NCBI GenBank assembly: GCA_036924835.1
Contig: JBAGRR010000001.1
Coordinates: 5,471,001-5,535,000 of the forward strand
DNA: 64,000 nt
Direction: 5' to 3'
Source: Nitrobacteraceae bacterium AZCC 1564
GTDB taxonomy: Bacteria > Pseudomonadota > Alphaproteobacteria > Rhizobiales > Xanthobacteraceae
Part shown: positions 17,901 through 26,329 of the stretch, piece after piece
How positions within the stretch are numbered: position 1 is the stretch's first letter
Layout: each line of letters opens with the position of its first letter
Translations under genes and position numbers: made by a program
Notes under the pieces: model-generated
Databases searched by the model: none
The model's input: the letters and a program-made list of their open reading frames with translations, nothing else
What the model was told of the DNA's origin: nothing

Positions 17901-19184
17901 ATGAGCTTCCGTCGTGTTGTGTACACAGTGGTGACTGTGTGCGTTGTTATCGTTCTTGCCGGCGTTGCATGGGTTTGGCGCCCGGCCATTGCGCCGATCT
18001 CCGCGAGCGCTAAGCCTGCTTTTGATCGTAAAACGATAGATCGCGGCGCCGAACTTGCTCTCATCGGCAATTGCAGCGACTGCCACACGAAAGAGGGCGG
18101 CGCGTCCTACGCTGGCGGTCGTGGTATTCCGACCCCATTCGGGACCATTTATGCAAGCAACCTGACCCCTGATGCCGAGACCGGCATCGGCACATGGTCC
18201 GAGGAAGCGTTTCGCCGGGCCATGCATGAGGGCCTGGATCGTGAAGGGGGGCAGCTCTATCCGGCCTTTCCTTACGACCATTTCACCAAGGCGACCGATG
18301 AGGACATTCACGCGCTCTACGCGTATCTCATGAGCCAGGCGCCGGTCCGCAACACGATACCTGCCAACCAACTGAATTTCCCGTTCAACTATCGTCCGCT
18401 CGTCGCGGGGTGGAAGCTGCTATTTTTGAGCCGGGCCAATCTCGAACCCGATGCAAGCAAAAGCGCCGAATGGAATCGTGGGCGCTACCTCGTGGAAGGG
18501 CTTGGGCACTGCGGCGCCTGCCACACACCACGCAATGCGCTTGGTGGTGAGCAGAAGGGCAGCGCCTATGCCGGCGGCGTGGCGGAGGGCTGGAATGCGC
18601 CGCCGCTCAATGCGTCGCTCGTCGCCGGGCATCATTGGACGGTGGATCAACTGGCCGAATATCTGTCCTCCGGCTGGCATCAGCTTCACGGCGCCGCCGC
18701 AGGCCCCATGGCGGACGTAACCAAGAATCTCGGTCAGGCTTCCAAGGAGGATGTCCGTGCCATGGCGACCTACATCGCCAGCCTGTCTGGGCCGAGCGGC
18801 GAGACGCCAGAGCACGTGCACGCCCTAGTAGACGCAGGCAACGAGGCCAACGCGCGGCCGGAAATCGTCGCGATCTATAACGGCGCCTGCGCGAAATGCC
18901 ATAACGACCGCAGCACGATCGGCCCCTCGAAAGCCCTGCCGCTGTCGCTGAGCACGGCGATCCATCAATCGGATGCAACCAATACGGTGCAGGTGATCCT
19001 GAACGGCATTCAGTCGTATCGCGACGGCGGCGGGCCCTACATGCCCGCCTTCGACGGCATGTTCACCGACGACCAGATTGCCGCGCTCGCGCAATACGTC
19101 CGTGGTCGCTACAGCGGCCAGCCGCCATGGACGGATGTCAGAGCAATGATCGCGAAAGCAAGACAGCAAGGAGCCCAGCCATGA
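17901..19184 (+). CDS. membrane-anchored tri-heme cytochrome c
   Basis: A 427-residue protein with an N-terminal membrane anchor (TVVTVCVVIVLAGVAWVW) and three CxxCH heme sites: CSDCH (about residue 58), CGACH (about 204) and CAKCH (about 330). The layout matches the cytochrome subunit of membrane-bound aldehyde, alcohol and gluconate dehydrogenases and of nicotinate-dehydrogenase-like molybdenum hydroxylases. Its stop overlaps the start of the [2Fe-2S] gene by four bases, so the three genes form one enzyme. The cytochrome probably passes electrons to the respiratory chain from the periplasmic side. Confidence 0.9.
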   Translation: MSFRRVVYTVVTVCVVIVLAGVAWVWRPAIAPISASAKPAFDRKTIDRGAELALIGNCSDCHTKEGGASYAGGRGIPTPFGTIYASNLTPDAETGIGTWSEEAFRRAMHEGLDREGGQLYPAFPYDHFTKATDEDIHALYAYLMSQAPVRNTIPANQLNFPFNYRPLVAGWKLLFLSRANLEPDASKSAEWNRGRYLVEGLGHCGACHTPRNALGGEQKGSAYAGGVAEGWNAPPLNASLVAGHHWTVDQLAEYLSSGWHQLHGAAAGPMADVTKNLGQASKEDVRAMATYIASLSGPSGETPEHVHALVDAGNEANARPEIVAIYNGACAKCHNDRSTIGPSKALPLSLSTAIHQSDATNTVQVILNGIQSYRDGGGPYMPAFDGMFTDDQIAALAQYVRGRYSGQPPWTDVRAMIAKARQQGAQP

Positions 19185-19636
19185 CGATCTCCCTGAAGGT
19201 CAATGGCAAATCGCAGCAGGTGGACACCGATCCGTCGACGCCGCTGCTGTATGTGCTGCGCAACGATCTCGGGCTGCATGGACCGAAATTCGGCTGCGGG
19301 CTTGGCCAATGCGGCGCCTGCATGGTGCATGTGGACGGCAAGGCGGCGTTCTCCTGTGTGCTGCCGATCGCGGCGGTGGGCGACCGTGAGGTCACTACGC
19401 TGGAAGGCCTGCTGGAGAACGGCAAGCCGAACAAGCTGCAGCAGGCGTTCATCGACGAAGAGGCTGCGCAATGCGGCTACTGCATCTCCGGCATGGTGAT
19501 GCGCGCGCAGGTGCTGCTGAAGGAGAAGCCGCACCCCACCGACGAGGAAATCCGCCATCACATGCGGACCAATCTCTGTCGGTGCGGCACTCATGCCGCC
19601 ATCATGCGCGCGATTAAGCGCGCTGCCGTGGCATAG
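19181..19636 (+). CDS. [2Fe-2S] subunit of periplasmic molybdenum hydroxylase
   Basis: A 151-residue iron-sulphur subunit (IorA / small subunit type). The plant-type cluster motif is FGCGLGQCGACMVHVDG; the second cluster is CGYC with CRCG. It starts at ATG 19181, overlapping the cytochrome stop (ATGA), and has no signal sequence, as expected for subunits carried out with a Tat-tagged partner. It hands electrons from the molybdopterin subunit to the cytochrome. Nine bases separate it from the large-subunit gene. Substrate not predictable: aldehydes, N-heterocycles or nicotinate are all possible. Confidence 0.93.
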   Translation: MTISLKVNGKSQQVDTDPSTPLLYVLRNDLGLHGPKFGCGLGQCGACMVHVDGKAAFSCVLPIAAVGDREVTTLEGLLENGKPNKLQQAFIDEEAAQCGYCISGMVMRAQVLLKEKPHPTDEEIRHHMRTNLCRCGTHAAIMRAIKRAAVA

Positions 19637-19645
19637 GAGGTCATC

Positions 19646-21868
19646 ATGAACGCTCCGTTTCGCACAACACGGCGCGATCTGCTCAAGGCAGGCGGCGCGC
19701 TGGTCGTGGCTTTCTCCGTCGCTCCGCGCATCGGTGCTGCCCTGGCGCAGGATGCAGCAGCCGTTGGAAAGCCGGTCTCACTTGAACAGGTCGAGTCGTT
19801 TCTGGCGATCGATGCCAAGGGGGCGGTGACGCTCTACGCCGGCAAGGTCGATCTCGGCACCGGTGTGCGTACAGCGCTTGCGCAGATTGTCGCCGAAGAA
19901 CTGGATGTGCCGTTTGCGAGCGTCACCGTGATAGAGGGGGATACAGCGCTGACGCCCGACCAGAGCCCGACCTATGGCAGCCAGTCGATTCAGACCGGCG
20001 GCATGCAAATCCGTCAGGCGGCCGCGACGGCACGTAGTGCGCTGCTCGATCAGGCTGCGCAACGGCTTAACGTCGACAAGAGCGAACTGTCCATCAGCGA
20101 TGGCAAGATCAGCGCCAAATCCGGCGGTGCCGGTGTCGCCTATGCCGAACTCCTTGGTGGCAAGAACTTCGAGTTGAAGGTCGACAAGGATGCGCCGATG
20201 AAGGCGCCCGCCGATTACAAGATCGTCGGAAAGTCCATTGCTCGTGTCGATGTTCTGGATAAATTGACCGGACGCTTCACCTACATGCACGACTTCCACG
20301 TGCCCGGCATGCTGCACGGAAGCGTGGTCCGTCCGCCCGCGATCGGCGCCACATTAGAGCGCGTGGACGAAGCCTCGATCAAGGATATTCCCGGCATCGT
20401 CAAAGTGGTGCGCGACGGCGACTTCCTCGGCATCGTCACGGACAACGAATGGTCGGCGGTGCGCGCGGCACGAGAAATCAAAACGACGTGGTCGAAATCG
20501 CAAACGCTGCCCGACGAGAAGAAGTTGTGGGAGCACGTGCGCGGCACGAAGATCATCAAGGACGATGTCACCAGCAATATCGGTGATGTCGCCGCTGCGA
20601 TGGCAGGTGAGGGACGCACCCTCAAGGCGACTTATGACTTCACCATTCATACCCACGGCTCGATCGGCCCGTCCTGCGCCATCTCTGAATTCAAGGACGG
20701 TAAGCTGACGTCATGGTCGGCGTCGCAGGCGACGCATAATCTGCGCAAGCAGCTCGCCAAGATGTTCAGCATGTCGCTCGATGATGTGCGCTGCATCTAC
20801 GTGGATGGCTCGGGCTGCTATGGCCGCAATGGCCACGAGGACGCCGCCGCCGATGCCGCCATGCTGGCCAAGGCCGTCGGCAAGCCGGTGCGTGTGCAGT
20901 GGTCGCGCGCCGACGAGCACGGCTGGGATCCGAAAGGACCGCCGACGCTGATTGATCTGAGCGCCAAGCTCGACGACAAGGGCAACGTCGTTGCGTGGGA
21001 TTCCCAATTCTTCATTCCGCAAGGCGCAGCCGGCATGGTCGATCTTGTCGCCGCAACCTTAAGCAGCAAGCCGGTGGACGGCATGCTGTCGCCGGGTGGC
21101 ATCGTGAACGACTCCGCCATCGGCTACAAATTCCCGAACATCAAGACGGTTTGTCATCGCCTGGAGACGACACCGTTTCGGCCCTCCTGGATCAGGACGC
21201 CGGGGCGCATGCAGAACACCTATGCCAACGAGTGCTTCTTCGATGAAATCGCGGCCGCATTGAACGCTGATCCCCTGGAGCTGCGCGTCCACTACACAGA
21301 TCCCGCGGACAAGCGTGGGCTGGATATCCTGGAGCGTCTCTCGAAGCTGTCGAAGTGGGACAAGCGGCCATCGCCGCGCAAGGATATCTCCGGCAACATC
21401 GTCAAGGGGCGTGGCGTCAGCTATGTCAAGTACGAACTCACGCGCACCTATGTCGGCGCGGTGGCGGAGGTTCTCGTGGATCGTACCTCGGGTGATGTCC
21501 GCGTCACCAAGGTCTATGTGGTGCATGACTGCGGGCAGATCATCAATCCGAACGGCGTCAAGGCGCAGATCGAAGGCAACGTCATCCAGACGGTGAGCCG
21601 AACGCTGAAGGAAGAAGTCACCTTCGACCGCAGCAATGTCACCTCGCTCGATTGGGCGAGTTATCCGATCCTGCGTTTCCCCGAATTGCCGGAGATCGAG
21701 ATCGAACTGATCGATCGTCCGACGGAAAAGCCTTGGGGCGCAGGTGAGCCGACTGCTGCAGTTATTCCCTCAGCTGTTTCAAACGCGATCTTTGACGCCA
21801 CCGGCGCGCGGCTGCGCTCCGTGCCGTTCAAGCGCGAGAAGGTGAAGGCCGCGCTGCGATCAGTCTAG
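19646..21868 (+). CDS. Tat-exported molybdopterin subunit (IorB-like xanthine dehydrogenase family)
   Basis: A 740-residue catalytic subunit. The N-terminus carries a Tat signal (TRRDLLKAGG, ending near ALAQ), so the enzyme is periplasmic. The rest follows the IorB-like architecture, with the terminal PWGAGEPTAAVIPSAVSNA loop that holds the likely catalytic glutamate (GAGE). It oxidises a substrate by hydroxylation at a molybdenum-cytosine-dinucleotide centre. The operon order cytochrome, small, large matches isoquinoline/nicotinate oxidoreductase-like systems. No XdhC-type chaperone gene is nearby. An RBS, AGGAGG, precedes the ATG. Confidence 0.9.
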   Translation: MNAPFRTTRRDLLKAGGALVVAFSVAPRIGAALAQDAAAVGKPVSLEQVESFLAIDAKGAVTLYAGKVDLGTGVRTALAQIVAEELDVPFASVTVIEGDTALTPDQSPTYGSQSIQTGGMQIRQAAATARSALLDQAAQRLNVDKSELSISDGKISAKSGGAGVAYAELLGGKNFELKVDKDAPMKAPADYKIVGKSIARVDVLDKLTGRFTYMHDFHVPGMLHGSVVRPPAIGATLERVDEASIKDIPGIVKVVRDGDFLGIVTDNEWSAVRAAREIKTTWSKSQTLPDEKKLWEHVRGTKIIKDDVTSNIGDVAAAMAGEGRTLKATYDFTIHTHGSIGPSCAISEFKDGKLTSWSASQATHNLRKQLAKMFSMSLDDVRCIYVDGSGCYGRNGHEDAAADAAMLAKAVGKPVRVQWSRADEHGWDPKGPPTLIDLSAKLDDKGNVVAWDSQFFIPQGAAGMVDLVAATLSSKPVDGMLSPGGIVNDSAIGYKFPNIKTVCHRLETTPFRPSWIRTPGRMQNTYANECFFDEIAAALNADPLELRVHYTDPADKRGLDILERLSKLSKWDKRPSPRKDISGNIVKGRGVSYVKYELTRTYVGAVAEVLVDRTSGDVRVTKVYVVHDCGQIINPNGVKAQIEGNVIQTVSRTLKEEVTFDRSNVTSLDWASYPILRFPELPEIEIELIDRPTEKPWGAGEPTAAVIPSAVSNAIFDATGARLRSVPFKREKVKAALRSV

Positions 21869-22155
21869 TGCGAGCGGCCACTTCGGACCGACTGGTCACT
21901 AATCGGTCGATCAATGTTCTCATGCGTTCTGAAAAAGGACGTTCGCAATCAAATTTTGAGGCGAGCGTCAGAAAGCGAACGGAAGATCGGGCGCTCATCA
22001 GGCATATCTCAATCACGTGCGACGCATCACTCCACGGAGGAGCTTGAGACATCGTTCTCGACTCCGTTTCTGCGTGCCCGGAAGACCCGGGCGCAAATCG
22101 GATGCTGCTGATGGCAGTTTCGTTGAAAGAGTGAAAACCCGTGAATGAGGTCACT

Positions 22156-22620
22156 ATGAACGTTGCAGTGAATGCCAATCCGAATACAAGCGTCCCTACC
22201 AACGCGGCAGGCTTTGACATGTCGCTTTTCCCGATGCCTGGAATCTTCCGCGGGCTCGCCGAGCAGAGCGCTGAACGGGTAAGAGAGGGCTGCGAGAAGA
22301 TGAAGGACGCCTCGGGACAGATCGCCGACAATCTCCGGGAGGCCTATGCGAGCAACGCAAAGGGCGCCGCGGACTACGGGAGCAAGGTTCTCGAGATATC
22401 AGGTATCAACACTCAATCCGCTTTCGATTTTCTCACCGATCTGATGGCCTCGAAGTCGCTATCGGACGTTATGAACCTCTCGGCCACGCAGAGCCGCAAG
22501 AACCTCGAAGCCGCGTCCGCGCAGAACAAGGAGCTTTGGGAGCTGCTCCAGAGAGCTGCGGCCGAGACGGCTGAGCCCATCAAGAAGAGCTTCACCAGAG
22601 TCCTGCAACCAGTTTCCTAA
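22156..22620 (+). CDS. phasin-family protein
   Basis: A 154-residue helical protein. It has a Pro-rich N-terminus (MSLFPMPGIFRGLAEQ), then amphipathic helices with QSAFDFLTDLMASKSL, a segment resembling phasins, and a short basic end (KKSFTRVLQPVS). Phasins coat polyhydroxyalkanoate granules. I start at ATG 22156, which follows GAGG; a GTG at 22141 is an alternative. It stands alone, with 287 bases upstream without other genes. No PHA synthase is in the window. Confidence 0.8.
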   Translation: MNVAVNANPNTSVPTNAAGFDMSLFPMPGIFRGLAEQSAERVREGCEKMKDASGQIADNLREAYASNAKGAADYGSKVLEISGINTQSAFDFLTDLMASKSLSDVMNLSATQSRKNLEAASAQNKELWELLQRAAAETAEPIKKSFTRVLQPVS

Positions 22621-22746
22621 AAACAAAATCTCGCACACCACCAAGAGCGGCTGGACCGAGCGCCTCCAGAAGAAGAGGTGCGGTCCAGTCGAGGGTGGCG
22701 AACGGAAACGGTGTCGCGACACAAACGCGAGACAGGGAGGATCAGG

Positions 22747-22944
22747 ATGGGTGTCGTTATGATCAAATGCCCGGAGACGGGACGTGAAATCTCCACGGGC
22801 CTCAGCGTGGATCGGGAGAGCTTTCGATGTAGTGCGGTGTTCTTCGCGCGCACCTACTGCACGATCTGCCAGACCAATCACGAATGGTTCGCCAGGGAGG
22901 CGTGGGTTTACGAGCCGCGCACATGCGTGCAGAGGAGCTGTTAA
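22747..22944 (+). CDS. small conserved cysteine-containing hypothetical protein
   Basis: A 65-residue protein with a KCPETGREISTG start and CTICQTNHEWF, reminiscent of small zinc-ribbon proteins (two Cys pairs separated by about 50 residues). The ATG at 22747 follows GGGAGGATC; the longer frame to 22678 has no RBS. It is probably monocistronic. Function unknown. Confidence 0.6.
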   Translation: MGVVMIKCPETGREISTGLSVDRESFRCSAVFFARTYCTICQTNHEWFAREAWVYEPRTCVQRSC

Positions 22945-23095
22945 TCGCAACGCGCAGCGTTCTGCGATTGCGTCAGTGACTACTCAATGACTTCGATGAT
23001 CCTTGGCGGCTGGCCGATCGCTCCTTCTGGCCGCGTGTATCTCCTCCTTTCATCAACGGGGGAGAAGCCGCTCTGGCGTGCGCGGTCTTGCGCAC

Positions 23096-23830
23096 CTACG
23101 CGGCTTGTATACGAGACTTCATCGTTCCAGATGAAAGAATATCATCGATTTCGCGGCGCATGATGCCGTAACACTTGCAGGCCGCGGCCTCGAGCCGCGG
23201 CCTGTCAATCTCAATCAAGCCGCGCTGATTGGACGATCGCAGCGCGCCGGAATTGCGCAGCTTGCATACGATCTGCGTGACGGTCGGCCGTCGGACGCCA
23301 ATCAACTCGGCTAGCACCTCCTGGGTTAGCGGCAGTTGGTCGACGTGAGCGCGATCGTGGATGTGGAGCAACCACCGGGCCAGACGCGCTTCAACCGAGT
23401 GAAGGGCATTGCAGGCGGCTACACGCTGGAATTGGGCCATCAGCGCGATGGTGTGCATCTGGACGGCGTGTCTAATGGCAGCGCTATGGCGGACCGCCGA
23501 GAAAAATCGCGCTGAAGAAATCAGCAATGCGGAGCCGGGCATAAGCACAACCGTCGTTACCGGAGAGTGGGAGGGACCAAGCGCCAACAGCATGCCAACG
23601 GCGCCTTCATTCCCGATGATCGCCGTTGCAACCGTTTGTCCCTCCGGCATGTCCTGCATGAACGAGATCACGCCGCTGAGGGGGAAATAGATTTGGTCGC
23701 TTCGATCTCCCGATCGCACCAGTATGGCGCCGCGTTCAAGCGGTACTCTCTTGAAGTGAGGTGCTAGCAAATCAAAATCTGCCGGCGGTAGGGTAGCGAG
23801 TAGGCGATTACCCGTCTTGTCTTCCATCAT
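23096..23830 (-). CDS. Crp/Fnr-family transcriptional regulator
   Basis: A 244-residue regulator. The N-terminal cyclic-nucleotide-like fold includes LPPADFDLLAPHFKRVPLE and VISFMQDMPEGQTVATAIIG. The C-terminal winged helix carries LTQEVLAELIGVRRPTVTQI and KLRNSGALRSS. No cysteine cluster typical of Fnr is seen, so it is more like CRP-type or general stress regulators. I choose ATG 23830, which with AGGAG six or so bases upstream is better supported than the 44-codon extension. It converges with the gene at 22747; between them a short hairpin (GTGCGC/GCGCAC) near 23078 could stop both. Confidence 0.85.
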   Translation of the reverse strand: MMEDKTGNRLLATLPPADFDLLAPHFKRVPLERGAILVRSGDRSDQIYFPLSGVISFMQDMPEGQTVATAIIGNEGAVGMLLALGPSHSPVTTVVLMPGSALLISSARFFSAVRHSAAIRHAVQMHTIALMAQFQRVAACNALHSVEARLARWLLHIHDRAHVDQLPLTQEVLAELIGVRRPTVTQIVCKLRNSGALRSSNQRGLIEIDRPRLEAAACKCYGIMRREIDDILSSGTMKSRIQAA

Positions 23831-24031
23831 GGGAAAGCTCCTTCCCTCGACGGATGCGTGGCTCTCATACTGTTCTGGATTCCCGGCGCAGACGGGTTGC
23901 GCCCACCATGAAAAGTCCGTTTTGTTACAAAGGTTCCAGTATATGCGTTTTTGGCAGGTCAACTATGACGCCCCCGCGTCAGGTGAGCCACGCGGCATCC
24001 AACACGGGGCATCAGCTATTGCGCGCGGGCG

Positions 24032-25087
24032 TCAGTTGCCTTCCATGAGATAGCGCGTGAGCCGTGCGCTCGCCATTTCCCGGACGAGGCCAGCGGCCTG
24101 ACCCGACCACATATTGCTGAACTCGGACGAGTTCGCTTTCTCTGTTACAGCGCGCAGCGGCGCGAGCGCGCTGCCTGCAGTCGGGAAGGCAGGCGCTTTG
24201 TCGGAGATCGGACCAATCTCGCGCATTAGGCGGTTGAGAACGCCGCGCGCAGGCCGCCCGGTGAAGAGGTTGGTCAGCGCGGTGCCGTCGTCGCGTCCAA
24301 TCTTGAGCGCTTCACGATGAAACGCCGTGACCTTCGCCTCCGGTGTCAGCAGATAGGCCGTGCCCACCTGTACACCGGACGCGCCAAGGGCAAACGCGGC
24401 GCGCACGCCGCGCGGATCGCCGATGCCGCCCGCTGCGATCACCGGCAGGTCAATTGCATCGACAATCTGCGGCACCAGCGCGATGGTGCCTACCTGTGTG
24501 GACATGTCATCGGTGAGGAAGTTGCCGCGATGGCCACCGGCTTCATAACCCATGGCGATCACGGCATCGATGCCGCGTTCGGCGAGCCAGCGCGCTTCCG
24601 CAAGCGTCGTGGCAGATGCAATGACTTTCGCGCCTGTGCGCTTGACGCGATCGAGCAGCGCGGGCTCCGGCAGACCGAAATGAAAGCTCACCACCTCGGG
24701 GCGATATTCTTCGACCACGGCGCAATATTCAGCGTCGAACGGCGCGCGGCCCGTCGTCGGCACAGGCGCCGCGGGATCAAGCCCGTGCTCGACATAATAA
24801 GGTGCTAGCTTGGAACGCCACGCCATCTGGCCGGCGGGGTCAGCTTTCGGTGGCGTATGTGTAAAGAAATTGAGGTTGATCGGCTTCTTGGTCGCCTTGC
24901 GGATCTGGTCCAGCGACGCCTTCATCTGCTCGATCGACAGCAGCGCGCCCGGCAGTGAACCTAAGCCGCCGGCTTCGCTGGTCGCGATCACCATCTCGGG
25001 CGTGGTGGCGCCTGCCATCGGTGCCTGGATGATGGGAAGTTCAATTCCAAAGAGGCGCGTTATGCGGTTGTCCTGCCAGTTGCTCAT
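24032..25087 (-). CDS. nitronate monooxygenase-like NAD(P)H-dependent flavin oxidoreductase
   Basis: A 351-residue FMN enzyme of the NPD/NMO family. It opens WQDNRITRLFGIELPIIQAP and has the flavin-binding segments GYEAGGHRG and PVIAAGGIGDPRGVRAA, the latter a phosphate-binding loop. Members oxidise nitronates or reduce enoyl-type compounds. I chose the ATG at 25087 for its RBS (GGAAAGGAAG). The upstream 21-codon extension is not credible. It is a single gene next to the catabolic cluster. Confidence 0.88.
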   Translation of the reverse strand: MSNWQDNRITRLFGIELPIIQAPMAGATTPEMVIATSEAGGLGSLPGALLSIEQMKASLDQIRKATKKPINLNFFTHTPPKADPAGQMAWRSKLAPYYVEHGLDPAAPVPTTGRAPFDAEYCAVVEEYRPEVVSFHFGLPEPALLDRVKRTGAKVIASATTLAEARWLAERGIDAVIAMGYEAGGHRGNFLTDDMSTQVGTIALVPQIVDAIDLPVIAAGGIGDPRGVRAAFALGASGVQVGTAYLLTPEAKVTAFHREALKIGRDDGTALTNLFTGRPARGVLNRLMREIGPISDKAPAFPTAGSALAPLRAVTEKANSSEFSNMWSGQAAGLVREMASARLTRYLMEGN

Positions 25088-25334
25088 GGCTTCCTTTCCA
25101 TCGTTCGTCGCTTGGTCATCATATCGGGAAGCGAGGAGCCCTTCGGTCATTCATACCGAAGTGTCTTCCCGTGCGGCAAGCTGGTTTCTCGTGAATCAGT
25201 GGCCGTCGATACCGCGTGAACCCGCGGATTTCGACTGAGGCCCCGATCTGTGCAGATGGCCGTCTTCAGCGGTTTCGTCCGACAGTCGTGCTTCGTTTCA
25301 TTGACGTCGGTGGCTCCAATTGACGCAATGGCTT

Positions 25335-26078
25335 TCAAGCTGCGCTCAAGTCGGCAGCAAAGCGCTTCAAGACGCGTTGCATCAGCGCCGCCGTTGCGGG
25401 CCGACGCTCCAGACAACGCGATGTTGGACCTGCAACCACGACGGAGAGTTGACGGGAGGCGAGAGGAACAGAGAGGGCAACGCCTGCCAAATCTGCAATA
25501 TATTCGGATGAACTTTGATGATACCCGCGTTCGGCAGCAAGCTTGAGTTCGGCTTCAATCGCCTCAGCGCTCATCGGGGTGGTGTCGGAAAATCGTTCGA
25601 ACTTGATCTTGCGATAGATCGAGCGCCGTTCCTCGGGAGAATGCTGCGCCAGGATGGCCCGCCCGACTGAACTTGCATGCACGGGCACGCGATCGCCGAC
25701 TTGAGCGAAGTATCGCACTGAGTGCCCGGACTCCTCAACGTGCAGGAAAATGGCAGACGTGCCAGCCAGGGCCGCAATCGCGGTGGTCTCGCCGGTTTCT
25801 TCTGCGATTTCGGCGACCAAGGCGTATGCCGCTTCAGGGAGGGGCGCTGCATCTACGACTGTTCGTGCGAGCGTCAACCAGCGGGGGCTTGGATAGTAAC
25901 CGCCGCGCGCGCGCGTTTCGTAAAGCCATCCCTTTTCGACGATCGTCCCGACCAGGTTGAACGTGCTCGAACGCGGCCAGCCGAGATCATCGGAAATTTC
26001 AGCCAGCGTCGCCGGCCGTTTGCGGCGAGCGAAATACTCCAGCAGTTCGATGACGTTCGCTGCCTGTCTGACCAACAT
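25335..26078 (-). CDS. IclR-family transcriptional regulator
   Basis: A 247-residue regulator. The N-terminal winged helix-turn-helix is VIELLEYFARRKRPATLAEI then DDLGWPRSSTFNLVGTIVEK. The C-terminal ligand domain has HVEESGHSVRYFAQVG and VPVHASSVGRAILAQ, the IclR signature. It is divergent from the solute-binding protein gene and its products, with 251 bases between. By position it most likely controls the aldehyde dehydrogenase, SDR and CoA-transferase cluster in response to an intermediate of the pathway. Confidence 0.9.
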   Translation of the reverse strand: MLVRQAANVIELLEYFARRKRPATLAEISDDLGWPRSSTFNLVGTIVEKGWLYETRARGGYYPSPRWLTLARTVVDAAPLPEAAYALVAEIAEETGETTAIAALAGTSAIFLHVEESGHSVRYFAQVGDRVPVHASSVGRAILAQHSPEERRSIYRKIKFERFSDTTPMSAEAIEAELKLAAERGYHQSSSEYIADLAGVALSVPLASRQLSVVVAGPTSRCLERRPATAALMQRVLKRFAADLSAA

Positions 26079-26233
26079 TCGAAACCTGTGTCCTTTTCAA
26101 GCGATAGCCCATGCCGTGGGAGGGCGGATCGCATTGATCTTCATGCCACCACGCTGATGGCAAGCGGCCGAGACAAAGCAATCAGATGCGCGCGAGAGAA
26201 CGCCGAGCGACGCGTTTCCCCGCTCCAGATGTC

Positions 26234-26275
26234 TTGACTCATAATTCATATATGCGTCTTATAAATTCATAAACA
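26234..26275 (+). promoter_or_regulatory. candidate promoter and operator for the catabolic cluster
   Basis: TTGACT (26234-26239) and TCTTAT (26257-26262), spaced 17 bases apart, resemble -35 and -10 elements. A near-perfect palindrome TTATAAATTCATAA and an upstream copy of ATTCATA cover and follow the -10. This AT-rich block stands out from high G+C surroundings and lies about 70 bases before the SBP gene and after the IclR gene, so it may be an IclR operator. Inferred from sequence only. Confidence 0.45.
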
Positions 26276-26329
26276 AGAATTTTGCCGACGAGACCTTAGG
26301 GTAAAAGCCGGCGCGACAGGGGAGGCGTC

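Noticed and set aside
21914-22111. Forward frame of 65 codons before the phasin gene
   Set aside because: No ribosome-binding site, no homology, irregular composition; treated as the phasin upstream region.
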